A stretch of DNA of 64,000 nt from Chrysomallon squamiferum (taxonomy: Eukaryota; Mollusca; Gastropoda; Neomphalida; Peltospiridae), in assembly GCA_012295275.1 (NCBI GenBank), contig CM022676.1:1217010-1281009 (forward strand), in the 5' to 3' direction. Position numbers and translations under genes: made by a program. A model generated the notes under the pieces. That model searched no databases. It was not told the DNA's origin and worked only from the letters and a program-made list of their open reading frames with translations. Numbering within the stretch: position 1 is the stretch's first letter; each line of letters begins with the position of its first letter. Positions 10,454 to 23,290 of this stretch are shown one piece after another.

Positions 10454-10906
10454 CTTCAAGAAATGCTGATACTATTTCAAGCAATCGTGTTGTCTTTACA
10501 ACACATCATTTCCATTTAGTTTGGGTTGTCAGTTGTTTTTTCTTTCTTGTTTAAAATTGACACAAAAAGAACGACCATAAAAATCTGAAGAAGCAGAAAT
10601 AGTCAAATGGTTCCTTTGAGTCTAGGAAAAGCTGAGTGTGGGAGAAATGTAGTGGACACTAAATTCACTTCTTTTCATTTTATCACACTGACTGTTTATC
10701 ATTCTAGATATATCAAGGAGAGAATCCAGACTGTGTTCAAATCACTCGAGTTTCATCATCTTTAATCAAATACGGAGCTTGGTAATCCTGGTACTGCAGA
10801 AAAGGCACATTCTGTGTGACACTGCATGGCACACATTTCTTTGTTGCTATATTCCTGTTGTGTGATGTCTGGCAAATATTCCTTCTTCAGATGAGTTATG
10901 GAATTT
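10454..10906 (-). other. Candidate non-coding 5'UTR exon
   Basis: On the minus strand TTTTTTCTTCAG (ending at 10907) is a strong 3' splice site, and AAG|GTAAAG at about 10453 is a fair donor. Between them lie 453 nt less AT-rich than the surroundings. Spliced to the site at 9868, this could supply the 5'UTR. It is based only on splice motifs and position; no promoter or EST evidence is visible. Confidence 0.25.
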
Positions 10907-11194
10907 CTGAAGAAAAAACAATAATAAAATAAAATAAAATAAATTTAAATGAAAAATAATAGAAGAAAAAAATAATAACAGAGGAATTAAAATAAGAGAG
11001 GAATTATTTCAGGCCAATACTATCATCAGAGAAAATACAGTTTGTTAAAAAAAAATCACTGAATTAAACTGAAAATAAATTCTGTCATTTTTTTATATAT
11101 TTGTATTTAGAAAAATTAGCATTATTGTATTAGAAAATTACAAATATATATTCACTCATGCATAACATAAAAATATACTGTTTATAGTGACAAA

Positions 11195-11247
11195 CATGCA
11201 CACACACACATACACACATACACACACACACACACATGCACACACAA
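11195..11247. repeat. (CA)n microsatellite, interrupted
   Basis: CA units broken by CATACA and TGCA steps. Confidence 0.85.
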
Positions 11248-11619
11248 AACCAATAATGTTTGTTAATAAAATGGCTACAGGACTGCACACATAACTCTAT
11301 TTTTTTTCTTTTTCTTCTTGTATTCAATTTATTTATTTCATTTTTATTATTAACTGGATTTTAGGGTAAAAAAAACAATTAATTAAAAATTGAAACAAAA
11401 GAAAGAAAATTTAAGAAAGAAAAGATTAAAAATAATAAGAAAGCTTTTACAAAGATTTGTAAGGATTATATATTTTTTATTTCAATCAAAAAAATAAATA
11501 AATACATTATCTGAAATAAGAAAACTATATGTTTTGCACTATTTTTCAACACATAACCATACTGATCATATTCCAAACAACAACAGCTAAAACAAATGTT
11601 GGAAAAAAATAAAATATGA

Positions 11620-11820
11620 ACCCTTATTAAATCATTCCACAAAGATTCATCTAATATTCTCTCTACAGAACTTCTTGACCTTTCAGGCCGTATCCGAGGG
11701 AGACCAGGACACACTGGAACGTGCATTAATTGTCAATGTGGAAAACTTATCAAACAGAAGATTGCCAACATTATGTTGTGTGGAGGATTGAATTATGGAA
11801 TTATGAGAACATCATCATGA
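11620..11820 (+). other. Unassigned open segment, atypical composition
   Basis: A plus-strand frame stays open for 66 codons after the TGA at 11617 and ends at the TGA 11818-11820. It begins without a methionine. Its centre (about 11668-11730) is richer in G+C and CpG than its surroundings and reads SGRIRGRPGHTGTC followed by a Cys-rich CINCQCGK. A good 3' splice site (TATTCTCTCTACAG) falls at about 11668 and a consensus donor (AA|GTAAGTGAG) at about 11924, so it could also be an antisense non-coding exon. I do not recognise the protein. A decayed transposon fragment is the main alternative. Confidence 0.2.
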
Positions 11821-12132
11821 ATTCTTAACAAAACTGAGAGGTCATGCCTTCAGCCTCAAGACAGAGCTATATACATCAATATCTCAACACACTGTAATTG
11901 CAAGTGTTGCTTCAGTAATAGTCAAGTAAGTGAGGTAATTCGAATCAATCAGTCTCAACTAAACTAGTTTAAATGTGTATTACTCTCAAAAACATGTAAC
12001 AACTTATATTAATATCACATTAAAAAACCAATACAACTGCTATCTGCATATCAGTATAATGTATGTAAATGAGCAGAAAACATGCGATTAATGTAATATG
12101 CTGTTATTTAAAGAAGCTAAATTTACTATACC

Positions 12133-12161
<29 letters not shown>
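12133..12161. repeat. Poly(A) tract, 29 nt
   Basis: An uninterrupted A run. It might be the tail of an old retroposon, but no SINE or LINE body is recognisable to its left. Confidence 0.9.
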
Positions 12162-12164
<3 letters not shown>

Positions 12165-12288
12165 TTTTTAATGGTTCTAAATGAACAGTTTGTTTTTAAT
12201 TATCTGATCTAAATATTTTGCTATCAACTGACCAAAGTTACTTCATTATAAATTCAGTTATTAAAATATAAAAAAAGATTTGAAAGAA

Positions 12289-12312
12289 TGTGTGTGTGTG
12301 TGTGTGTGTGTG
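12289..12312. repeat. (TG)n microsatellite
   Basis: About twelve TG units. Confidence 0.9.
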
Positions 12313-12464
12313 AATGCTTTTTTCTTACTTTATTTCTTTATCTGTATTTTTATTTTTTTTATTTTTTTCCCCTAATTTGTTATAATTACATAAACATTGC
12401 AACTGTACAAATAACTATTTTTAATCTGGTGCTTTGATGCAATTTTTAACCCCTTTTACGTGTA

Positions 12465-12496
<32 letters not shown>

Positions 12497-12498
12497 AC
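12465..12498. repeat. (CT)n-(CA)n compound microsatellite
   Basis: CT units passing directly into CA units. Confidence 0.9.
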
Positions 12499-13254
12499 AC
12501 AAATAATAAACATAAAAAATAAAACCTCTTACACACAGCACATATTTAAATAATGTACAGGGTTACAGGTGTTGTTTTAATTATTTATTTATTTCCAAAT
12601 TATTATCTTTAACAGCAATATCAAATCACAGTAATCAAACAGTGCATGACTCTCTGCAAATTGGATTTTACTCCAACAAGCCAGTGTCAGCCTGTACAGA
12701 GTTCAGAAATAACAATATCATAATGGATTCAATCAGAACACATCTCTTTTACTGCAGTTATTAATTACAAATAAAGCTGTCATCGAAAAATAAACTTAAG
12801 GGATAAAAGGAACATAATGGACCAAAGCCAATGATAAATAATTAGCTTTCACAGAAGTACACAAAAAAAATAAAAAAATAAAAAAATTTCAAAGCAATTA
12901 GATTTGATAAAAAAAAAATAAAAAAAAGAAAGAAATTATATTTCTATAAAATGAATTACAAAGCATTTTTTAATCTGAAGGATCAAATAATACCAGTATG
13001 TAATAACTATATATATATATATAATATTACACACACTCATATGAAAATGATGCCAACTTTAAAATTTATGTTTTCTAGGAAATACATATTCTCAAAATAT
13101 ATAAATTTTACATATAAAAAAATGTATTTAAAGTCTCAATGAATAAACACCCATGTTAGAACAAAATAATTTCAGTTAAGAAAGATTTCATATTTTATAT
13201 TATTCATATTATAAATATATATATTTGTTTTCATTTTAATCTTAATTTTTTAAC

Positions 13255-13287
13255 ATACACACACACACACACTATATATATATATAA
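13255..13287. repeat. (CA)n-(TA)n compound microsatellite
   Basis: CA units followed by TA units. Confidence 0.85.
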
Positions 13288-14008
13288 ACGAAATTTGAAT
13301 TTAGCTTATATATCTTAAAATGGTTTTACATATGGTTCTAATTATTTAACAAAATACACTGTTCTTGTAAAATGTTTTCAGACTTATATTACACAACATG
13401 GTATCATGCACAGCTGGCACACATTTACATATTCTTAAGTAATCTACCAGTTGTTGTACTGAAGTGTGTTAACAACATCAAAACATTAAATATATAAAAC
13501 ATACAAGAACTAATTAAAACATTCTAGGAATCTCATTGAGTCAGAAGTACTATCTGTATAAATTAAACTATACAAACTTAGAGAAAATGCACACTAAAAA
13601 TATTTCACAACATATCCATCACCTGATTTTTTCCCCAGACAAAGTTTCTTCAAAAACAGAATATACTTTCAAATCACAGACCACAAATTTGTGTATTCCA
13701 TTCTGTCTGTAAAAACCTTTTGAAACTATTTACAACAAATCCCTCTTTACAACAGGGTCAAGAAAACTTCAGAGATTTTGGTAAAAGTCCAAATGACTTG
13801 CAGATAGCACTGAGCTGGTTCCATTATTCACAGCACAGCATCAGTGAGGTCAGGCCTGCACATGTGGAACAGTCCAGAGCTCACATAAAGGATGGGTGAA
13901 TCTAACAGGAGAATATCAGGTTTCTCATTTCACCTGAGCTCCACACAAAACAGAAAGCAGTTCCTCCCACATTTTTTAATTATAGCACACCACATAGACA
14001 AAAGACAG

Positions 14009-14016
14009 TGACGTCA
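14009..14016. promoter_or_regulatory. Perfect CRE palindrome TGACGTCA
   Basis: A consensus CREB/ATF site within a repeat-poor stretch (about 13790-14170) of the presumed first intron or upstream region. Confidence 0.2.
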
Positions 14017-15360
14017 TAGGTCAAGTACATAATACACTGAACATGTGCTAACAGTATTTAATTGAATTCAAATTGAAATATACCAGATACATTTTAAGAC
14101 AGTTTCTTTGGGAGGCTCTAGGTTATCTGTAACACCAGAGTCTCTTGGGAGTTTTAGACTTTCTTAAAATAAATGGTGTGATTATTTACTGTGATAACTG
14201 GAATCTGTTAAAAGTCAATGTTAACTGGATATATTTTAAACAATTAGACTAGAGACATGCATGCATGTATGTGTGCATGAATCTATGCCTATAATGTGTG
14301 TATGTGTGTGTGTATGTGCGAGTGTGAATACTAGCATGAGTTGTAGTGGGTTGCCATATATTCATGTATATACCAACATATTTTACATTATTACGTGTTA
14401 TTTAAATGTAGATGTGTACCTGAGAACCCACTCAGATTAGATTCTATGAAAAAAATAACTAGGGATTTAGAAAAAACAAATTATAAATCACCTTAATAAT
14501 AATATGAAGAAAAAATGAACAAGATTTTTTAAGCAGCTTCTTCAACACACATATCACCTTTCATTTTTATTTTTTTATTTACTGAATAAGAAACTATAAA
14601 AAAATATTCAAAGAAAAACACACCAATTCATCACATATTTTATGTATAATTATTAATTAACCTTTTCACTAATTAGCAAAATTGGTCTAATTATCTAATT
14701 ATCTACAATTTTGAACTGCATTTTGAACAATACCATACATGTACTGTATATGTAGAATTAATCATACAACTATTACTGCAATTTGTGGTCTCTTAAGGTA
14801 CCAAAGAAATAACTATCAAAAGATTATTACAAGGAAAAATTATATTATTAATTTGTGTTTTGTTTTTAGTGTTTCTTTTGAATTTTTGTATTTGAATTTT
14901 TTTTTGATTATTGTTATTATTTATTGTTATGGTTTTGTTTTGTTCACTTTTGTTTGTTTTTCAGGCTTTTTTTTCTTACAACAAATGGCTAGAGTTATTA
15001 TAATCTATAAATACATATTATTTATTTCTAACTGCCATTTGATAAATGGATATAATAATCATATCTGAAAGAAATTAGTCTTTGTTTTGTTTTCCAAAAA
15101 ATAAATGGCAAAAAATTACACCTGGGATTGAGAATTCCAACAGAGCAGAGATTCAAAGTGACACCTGATTTCCATTTACTTCACAGAATTTAACATCTGG
15201 TCTATTACCAGATATTTCCCAATAGTATCAAAGATCAGAGTGAAAACTAAAGACCTTGTTAAGTTTGTAAAACAGTTTATCCATATTTACACTGCTATAG
15301 TCTTGAAGAACGAAAAATAAATTTTAATGCAAAATACAAAACTGAATCTAGGGATGAAAT

Positions 15361-15388
15361 TCTCTCTCTCTCTCTCTCTCTCTCCCTC

Positions 15389-15422
<34 letters not shown>
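15361..15422. repeat. (CT)n microsatellite, 62 nt
   Basis: TC/CT repeat with one CCCTCCCCC interruption. An apparent Ser-Leu reading frame through it is an artefact. Confidence 0.97.
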
Positions 15423-15425
<3 letters not shown>

Positions 15426-16043
15426 CACTCATACACTAACACACAGCCACACATAAACACACACTCACATTATTACATTACTAAATATATGACTGAAAAC
15501 AAACATAAATGAGTACATGTATACATCAGCTGATTCTTTCCTAAGTAAATGCTTTCTGAACACTGTAAGAAAATACTGACCAAACTTCTGCTATTTAATT
15601 ACATATGATGATCTGCATTCCTCCCATGAGACACATCAGTGAGAATACAAATCAAATAATGGCTTAGTGAAGACTCAACTCCATTTCTTTATCACGTTCA
15701 TTTAAAGAATATTTATTTTTATCACCAATCTTTTTAAATTATGGTAGACTGAAATAAAATGAGCTAGTAAAAATATTCTTCTGACACAGCACATTAATTT
15801 AAAAACAGAAATATTTATTAATGCCATCTATGAGTTACAACTTACCAGTTTTTATTTATTTATTTATTTCTGCTTTCATTTGTCTTGGTTTTTTATGGGT
15901 TTATCCCAAAAACATTTTAGGACTGCAAAAAAAAAATGAAACCACTTTACATATAGTATTACTGAGTTATAATGAAAGTAAAAAACAAAAACAAAAATTA
16001 TATATATATACTGTATATCTAATTCATTTTGGGGGTTTTACTC

Positions 16044-16049
16044 TTTTTT

Positions 16050-16081
<32 letters not shown>
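16044..16081. repeat. Poly(T) tract
   Basis: Nearly continuous T over 38 nt, with one A. Confidence 0.9.
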
Positions 16082-16082
<1 letters not shown>

Positions 16083-16911
16083 TTTGTTTCCTCTGTGGCA
16101 AAACATCCTCTTCAAATTATTTATTTTTAATTGTACAATTTTATGTATTAAAATTTATTTTGTATAAAAACATATTTAAAAAAAAGAAAGAATAAAAACT
16201 ATCTTTTTCTTTGTTATGTGTTTTTACAGTTTTAAAAACCTATCCTTAAAAACTTTTTTCGTTGTGGTTTTTACTTTAAAATAAAAAGTTGGAGAAAAGT
16301 AAATAAAAGATTTGACTGAGATTGGAACCAATCTTGTGGTGATAAATGTGATACCTCTGAGGAGTTTGAATCTCCCTCTACATCTTCAAGTGTTGACATA
16401 ACTCATTAGTCCCACAATTACATCAACTCACAGTGGTGTTTGAAAACAAACTTTGAAAGTAACATTAGTCAACACAAATTACCTGTTGGGTTTGGGATAC
16501 TGCTAGTCAAGACAAGAGGTCCTGATAAGCAAATCCCAAGAATGAGACATGAAAGCTTGATAAGATAGAGAACAAGTCCCAAGGCAGTTAGTGTTATCAC
16601 TCCTGCCAATTAACAAATGTAATTGTGTCATTTGGAAATTAAATTAGTGCTATCTAGGGGACTAGCTTTGTACTGGTTATTGTGTGATTGACCCTCGGGT
16701 AATGCCAAATGACAACAGATATGAATACCAATGATAAAACTTGAAACAAGACCTGGTGACTCAAGAGTTGTCATGATTTACACAAGAATTCACTAAGATT
16801 TATCCCTTCTGGCTAACTGCATAAACAATGACAGATCTACCAACATGCTTGTTTAACATAATGAAATCAGGTTTTCCTTTTCTTCTTTTTTAAACAAAAT
16901 AAATTTCAAAA

Positions 16912-16921
16912 AATAATAATA

Positions 16922-16962
<41 letters not shown>

Positions 16963-16986
16963 TTAATAATAACAGAAAAAATAATA

Positions 16987-17019
<33 letters not shown>
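16912..17019. repeat. Inverted pair of (AAT)n and (ATT)n arrays
   Basis: An AAT array (16912-16972) is followed after a 13-nt spacer by an ATT array (16986-17019). The two are complementary and could fold into a long A/T hairpin. Confidence 0.9.
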
Positions 17020-17021
<2 letters not shown>

Positions 17022-17257
17022 CACAAGAACAATAACACAAAAAGATACACTTTCTGCATGAAGCTGTACACACTGTAGCTAGACTTCAAAAATTATCTCC
17101 ACACAACTGTTCAAGGTATGAAATATGACTACCAACCAGACTGGGCTAATTATTGTCAAAGATTTATTGGACAGGTCGAGCCATTTGCTCCACTGACAGC
17201 ATCTCATAAAGATGTCCATTCCATATAGCCCATTACATGCCTCAATTGGTAGCTTTG

Positions 17258-17284
17258 CTTGGTCAGCTTGGTCAGCATGGTCAC
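17258..17284. repeat. Three imperfect copies of a 9-bp unit
   Basis: CTTGGTCAG, CTTGGTCAG, CATGGTCAC in tandem. Confidence 0.8.
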
Positions 17285-17563
17285 TGCTTGAGCCACAGCA
17301 TAAACAATTCTATTTTCAGTAACAGTAACTTGCTATTTCCATACTAAAAATTCTGGTACCAAGATCACATTGAATTAAAGTTCACTGCAAGTAATCACTT
17401 TTTTCCTTTCTTACTAGTATATTTCATGTGAAATATTTGAATCTGAGGTTTATAAATAACAATGTACTTAATTATATTCTGACTCTCTCATCATTTTTTT
17501 TTTTTTTTGTGTGTGTGTGTGCACTGATTTTTATAACTGGTGCTTATATATGTTGTCACACAC

Positions 17564-17565
17564 TC

Positions 17566-17599
<34 letters not shown>

Positions 17600-17600
17600 T
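17564..17600. repeat. (TTA)n microsatellite
   Basis: About eleven ATT units. Confidence 0.9.
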
Positions 17601-18092
17601 TGTCCCTGCACTTACAGACAGCAATAGAAAACAGGTGTAAATTACCAGCACATACTCAACAGTTTGACCATTGCAGCCACTCAGGCTACTACTTCATCTT
17701 ATGTGGCACACACAAATGCACTAAACCATTAGCTTTCCAAAAATCGTTTACTCCAAGCGGACTGATGTGAATGAAAATAGGTCTGAGGGGAATGAAACCA
17801 ATTAAAAAAATATCTCAGCATTCCTCACCAACTGAGGCATCTGTCTAACAACTTCCTGTTCAGACCTTCCAGACCCCATTAAAGTATGTAACATATAAAT
17901 TGTATATGGTTACAAGGCATGAGCATGAAGCTTGGCCACAAATGATACATATGGCACCTGTTCTTTTTAGTCAAAGAGAATTGGTAACATTGCAAAAAGA
18001 AATAATATTAGTTTTAGAATAAATCTAAAATAATGGGCACCATCATAAAAAAAATAAAAAAAAAAAAATTAATAATAATAAAATTCAAAAAT

Positions 18093-18093
18093 A

Positions 18094-18129
<36 letters not shown>

Positions 18130-18137
18130 AAATAAAA
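18093..18137. repeat. (AAAT)n microsatellite
   Basis: About eleven AAAT units, following an A-rich and AAT-rich stretch from 18047. Confidence 0.9.
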
Positions 18138-20265
18138 TATTCAAAAATTATAATATTAAAAATAGATACTAAATGTGATTATAAATCAAAAGAAAATTAA
18201 AATAATAACTGTTTAAAACCTATTTTGATTTAGTAATATTAATAACTTATTACAAATGATACTGTACATTAATTCTTATATAAAATAACAAACTACACTC
18301 TGTTATGTATTCAGTTTTGTAAAGGCTTATTTAATCTGCAACATTGTAAATGCCAGATATTAATTCATTATACAGATAAGATCTTCCCAACAAGTCACAG
18401 ATGATTATATTGTAAATAAATCATGTACGACTCAATGTCTGATTACTACTTGCAAATCAAACAGCAGTATGGTTCCATTATACAAAAAGATGTCTAGAAA
18501 AATCAACCATCAAACCTTCCAGAGAATATCTTTACAACTAATCATTTTACATAAAGCAAAATCAGTCACAGCCTCATAATCAAAAAGCTCCTGCAAATTA
18601 AGTCATATTTTCTCAAGATATGAGCACCAACTTTTATTTCCACATGGGTGATTTCAGTTCTGACTCCAAAGCCTTTTTGCTAAATTGCTTTTCTGAAACA
18701 TACTGAAGGCAAAGTCAATTTCTTAATGCAAAACTATGGTTACAGGTTGACAAGATCTTCTCACTGAAAGGACAATCCAGCATAGTTCCTGTCTTGAAAC
18801 ATTTTGCTATCAGTGCCAGCTGACTGGACAGAAGCAAGAAGGTGCTTCATCCTTTGGCTGCACAGGGACACGAGATTGCCTAAATTAATCACATTAACCA
18901 TCCCAATTTAGAACACGACTTCATTCTATTAAAACTAGTAACTCTGTGAGCAATGAAATGCTTCGTGAAGCCATAACAGAAGTGTATGTTCTTCTAATCA
19001 GACTGGCAGAATTAGTTACCCTGTGTGATAAAAAATGTTCAACTTGTAAACATGACTTTGACTAAATTAATCTTATTAGAGTAGTAGAAATACGCTGGAT
19101 TTCTTTATCTGCCAATATCAGATCATGAAATGATGAACCTCTAATCAATAAACTGTCTAAATACAGATGTACAGTTTAGCATTGTGAAATAATGTCTCTG
19201 GTAAAGACATACATCACTTTGCTAAGATAACTTCAAAAGAATGCAGTAATTAATATTATTTTTTGTCTAGCAGTAATCAAAATAATTATTAATTATAAGC
19301 ATAAATAAAAACATTAGAACAGAATGTAATAGTTTTGAGATGTTTAGATTATTCAGTTAATGAATCAAAACAACATTTAGATTTTAAAATTATACAAAAG
19401 TATGTGTTTTGTTCTAAATTATATAAATGCCAAGAAATGAAGAGAACATTTGTGTCTCTACAACAGCAAATATATTATTTTCTTTCATTTATATTTAATG
19501 CTATTTTCCACTTGACACTAATCAGAACTGGAATCATGCCGTGACTTGTTGAGCTAAACATCAAAAGCACACTGTCTGAACTTGGTGAAAATCTGACATA
19601 ATGTGGCACAAGAGACTTTGTAATTCCTTCCATAGAAAGCAGAGTCAGTAATGACCTTATAAAACAAAGGTCTATTACGAAAATCAACTATTTGGCTCAC
19701 AAAAGGCATCAATGCATTACTGCATATCCACTTCACCAGGAAGGGACCTGTCTTTCTGACAAAACAATTCAAGAAATGGTAAACATGTTTTGTAATTCTA
19801 TCAACAGATGCAGTTGCATGTTTTGTAAAGCCATTGAACTTTTGGAGTCTTCAAGAAATTGATGAATTGGTCATTTCATGCTTGACTGTCTGCTCAATAA
19901 GACCTTGTTAAGTCTAAACAAAGAAAATTTGTAATATGCAAATTGCATTTCTCCAAATTTGAGCATCACTGTACTTTCAGTGATTTACTACATAATATGT
20001 AAATAATGAACTCTCCAAGAGGATTTACTTTAAAACTAAATATTTATCAGTCAAATTAAATTAATGTAAAAATTTCTCTGGAAAATAAATCATAAAATAC
20101 TTTGGCAATTGTCAAAGTACAGAGCAATATTTATCAATGAACTGAAAATAAAACAAATAAAAACAAATAACTGATACAGAGCAAGGGTTTCTTTTCAAAT
20201 ATGAAGGGCAGAGATCCGTTTATTTATTTTATAACAATTTGTAATTAAGATTTTCTATGAATATA

Positions 20266-20345
20266 GTAAAAAAAAAAAAAAATAATAATAATAAAAAAAA
20301 TAATAATAATAATAATAATAAATAAACAAATAAATAAATAAACAA
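20266..20345. repeat. Poly(A)/(AAT)n/(AAAT)n cluster
   Basis: A run of A followed by AAT and AAAT units. Confidence 0.85.
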
Positions 20346-21642
20346 AACTTAAAGTTATTGGTTCAATGTTAATTTAATAGTGTTTATAATAACCTATCAC
20401 ATTTTTATACTTACTCATTTTTAATTCTTACTAAATTAAAATTCAGGGTCTATTCTTTACTTATTAATCTGAATGGAAAAATGAAATTTCTGATTAAATT
20501 TAGTGTCATTTTTATTAAAAAAAAATTCTTCTGTTTTTTATTTATTTATATTTTTTTAATCCTACACTGAAAATATTGTTATCTCATGAATTTACCAACT
20601 AGATTTATACCTCCAGCCACTGCACTGGTAATATATTACATTAGCCACAGCAAGACAGACATGAAGGGTAATAACATAAACGTCTTTATGTGCACTCACT
20701 ATGGGGTATTAAACTCACTGGTTTGGAATGTAGGTAATACAATATGCAGATATTATTTTTTTATTTTTCTCTGCATAACGGGTAGGACTGTGTCTAATGA
20801 AGAACAAATATTGTAGTTTTTCCTGTACTGGACAGAGGTATAATTAAATTAGCCTGATACATAACTATTATATATACAGGTGTATGGGAATTCTTTGGTA
20901 AAATTTGCCTGAAATTTTACACATTTTAAAAACACAATTACCAATTTCCTTTTGTTTCACCCACATTTTCCCCATTGTTTTTCCTTATTTTGGGGGACAG
21001 TTGCCCCCTCTGATTACCTGAGTCATACACCAAAACAGTTTGCTTATTATTCTTTCTGTTTTTCTTTTGTGGTCTTTTATTTTGTATAAATAATTAAGCT
21101 ACTGACAGTTACAATATTTAAACTACTGTACCAACTTGTTTTTAACATATTATAGAGCTGAATGGCTGTAGGCTATGCTACTGTCATTAGTACTAATAAT
21201 GGTCACATTCTTAAGGAGACCAGTGGTCATGATAGTTGATGGAAGAACTCTGACACATGATACCTCACTAAATGTTAATTCATCTAACTGTGTGGCGTGT
21301 CAGGGTAATGACTAGTTGAATCACAGATCTATCCTGATAACAAAGTAATCATTGTTATCTGACACTGCTCTCTGGCAAGAAACAAACTCAGCAACTATAA
21401 TTTATCTACTAAAACTTTAGAATATATGTTAAAAGAAAGTGAAAACAAAAAGAAGGGAAAAGGAGAGAGAAAAAGAAGTGAAAGAGAGAAGAAAAAAGGT
21501 ATAAAAACAACTTGCATTAAAACAATAAAAAATTGCCCTAAAATATATATGTCTGTGTATGTTTATGTTTGTGGATTTTAGTGATTGTTTATATGTGAGT
21601 GTGGGTCAGTGGGTGTGTTTCTACAGAAAGAGAGCTTGAGAG

Positions 21643-21645
<3 letters not shown>

Positions 21646-21707
<62 letters not shown>
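21646..21707. repeat. (GA)n microsatellite, 62 nt
   Basis: Uninterrupted GA repeat, preceded by short GAGCTTGAGAGCTTGAG duplications. Confidence 0.97.
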
Positions 21708-21712
<5 letters not shown>

Positions 21713-22187
21713 TAAACAAAGAAAGAAAGAAGTGCTGGATCAAGATACAGAATCATTTTATAAACACATGATTCATATAACTGTGGTCAGGAACAGTCCA
21801 CAGACTTACATATATGAAGGACACTCTTATAGTCTGACCAGCTAACATTATTGTGTTATTAGCTGCTGACAAAATAATGCTTTCTATATATCTGTCTTTT
21901 ATTATCAGACAACATAAATGCCAACAAGATTTTTAATGATGAACAGCTAGAACAGCACATAAATTTAGTTAGTGATTATCTTGTTGGAATATATCCAGAA
22001 AAAGCACCAACAGAACAGAATCTTTTAATAATATTATTATATAATGTTTATTTTGTATTACTGTAAATACAAGTTTCATGCACATTTAACTAAGTGGTTG
22101 CACAGAATGATGTTTTTTGTATATTTTGTTTTGATATGTAGTTTTCTATAAAGTAAATGTACATATTCATCTGCTCACAGATTTCAG

Positions 22188-22190
22188 CTT

Positions 22191-22221
<31 letters not shown>

Positions 22222-22228
22222 TAAATAG
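22188..22228. repeat. Poly(A)-(TA)n compound tract
   Basis: An A run passing into AT dinucleotides and AAAT units. Confidence 0.85.
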
Positions 22229-23240
22229 ATTTTAAACACACGCACACCTTGGTGATACAGAAAAAGAAAAGAAAAAGTTACATGTTAAAGATATCTTAGA
22301 GTCATTATATTTAACTATTGCAGACACATAGATACAATTTGATAATTTTTTTTTTTTTCAAGAATCTCTGTGTTATCAGCACACTCCACAAACAAGAGGC
22401 CCTACAGGTAAAGATAAACCAGCACCTCTAAGGCAATTCCTAACATTCTATCAGGAAGAGAAACCTCTAAAATAACAAGACTTCTTCATATCTCCATGTG
22501 GATCATATTTTAATCTTTATCTCTAGAAATTATAATAATATTTTCCATTGAATTTGTTCTTTAACATGAAGGAGGAGTGGTTCATATCATTAAGTGAATT
22601 TCAGATACAGTTACTTAACGAATACTGTAGTTTGATGAAAGGTGTAAATAAACATATTTGTTTCTTTCTAAGTAGAAATTTATATATGTGTTTTTGTATG
22701 TATGTGTATGAATGTGTAATTGTATGTTTGTCTGTAGTTGTACATGCATGTGCGTGTACGAGTGTGATGTATATGCAAGTTTTATTAGGGTCTGTAGGGT
22801 GGCTGGATATATTTATTAACAGGTCTGTTTAGATAATGTCTCTGCATGTTTAGTGCTTGCAAGGGTGGATAAAGGTGGATTTGTGTTTTGTACGTTGAGT
22901 GACTCAGTATATTTATGGGAATTGGTAAATATGTCTGTGTGACACAACTATTCATAGATATCATGTACTGTATCTTTAATACTATCAGTTTGATTTATGC
23001 TAAATCTAACCTAACAGGAAATAATCTCCCTCTCAGAGCTGTACTCTTTCCTGTTATTTTACAATATTAAAGTATTCAGCAATAAGTAACTATATAGGTT
23101 TAAAAGATAAATGGTTTTTATTAACATTAAGCTGTCCTAACGGATCACTGCTTTAGCCACTAATTTTTCATGATTTTAGTATTCTGTATTATCAGTTATT
23201 AGAGACTTTATTATCTAACTATAGATTTGTCCATGGTTTT

Positions 23241-23290
23241 GTGTGTGTGTGTGTGTGTGTTTGTTTGTGTGTTTTGTGTGTGTGTGTGAC
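23241..23290. repeat. (GT)n microsatellite, interrupted
   Basis: GT units with GTTTGTTT breaks. An (ATGT)n run follows at about 23341-23364. Confidence 0.9.

Larger units (their letters stand above)
10907..21645. other. Presumed long intron or upstream DNA, 10.9-21.6 kb
   Basis: No protein-coding exon was recognised apart from the unassigned segment at 11620-11820. The stretch is AT-rich with frequent (CA)n, (CT)n, (AAT)n and poly(A/T) tracts listed separately. Repeat-poor parts are about 13790-14170, 16330-16860, 17040-17400, 18440-19060 and 19540-19920; they have no recognised protein or RNA signature. Confidence 0.55.

Noticed and set aside
11466-11726. Minus-strand 86-codon frame
   Set aside because: It is mostly the opposite strand of the plus-strand segment at 11620-11820, and its C-terminal half is AT-rich filler with poly-Ile/Phe character.
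12133-12161. Poly(A) tract as a retroposon tail
   Set aside because: No target-site duplication or SINE/LINE body was found on the left side.
15840-15850. Minus-strand CTG|GTAAGT donor consensus at about 15843
   Set aside because: The sequence before it is a TTTA repeat and A-rich DNA with no acceptor at a sensible distance, so no exon can be drawn.
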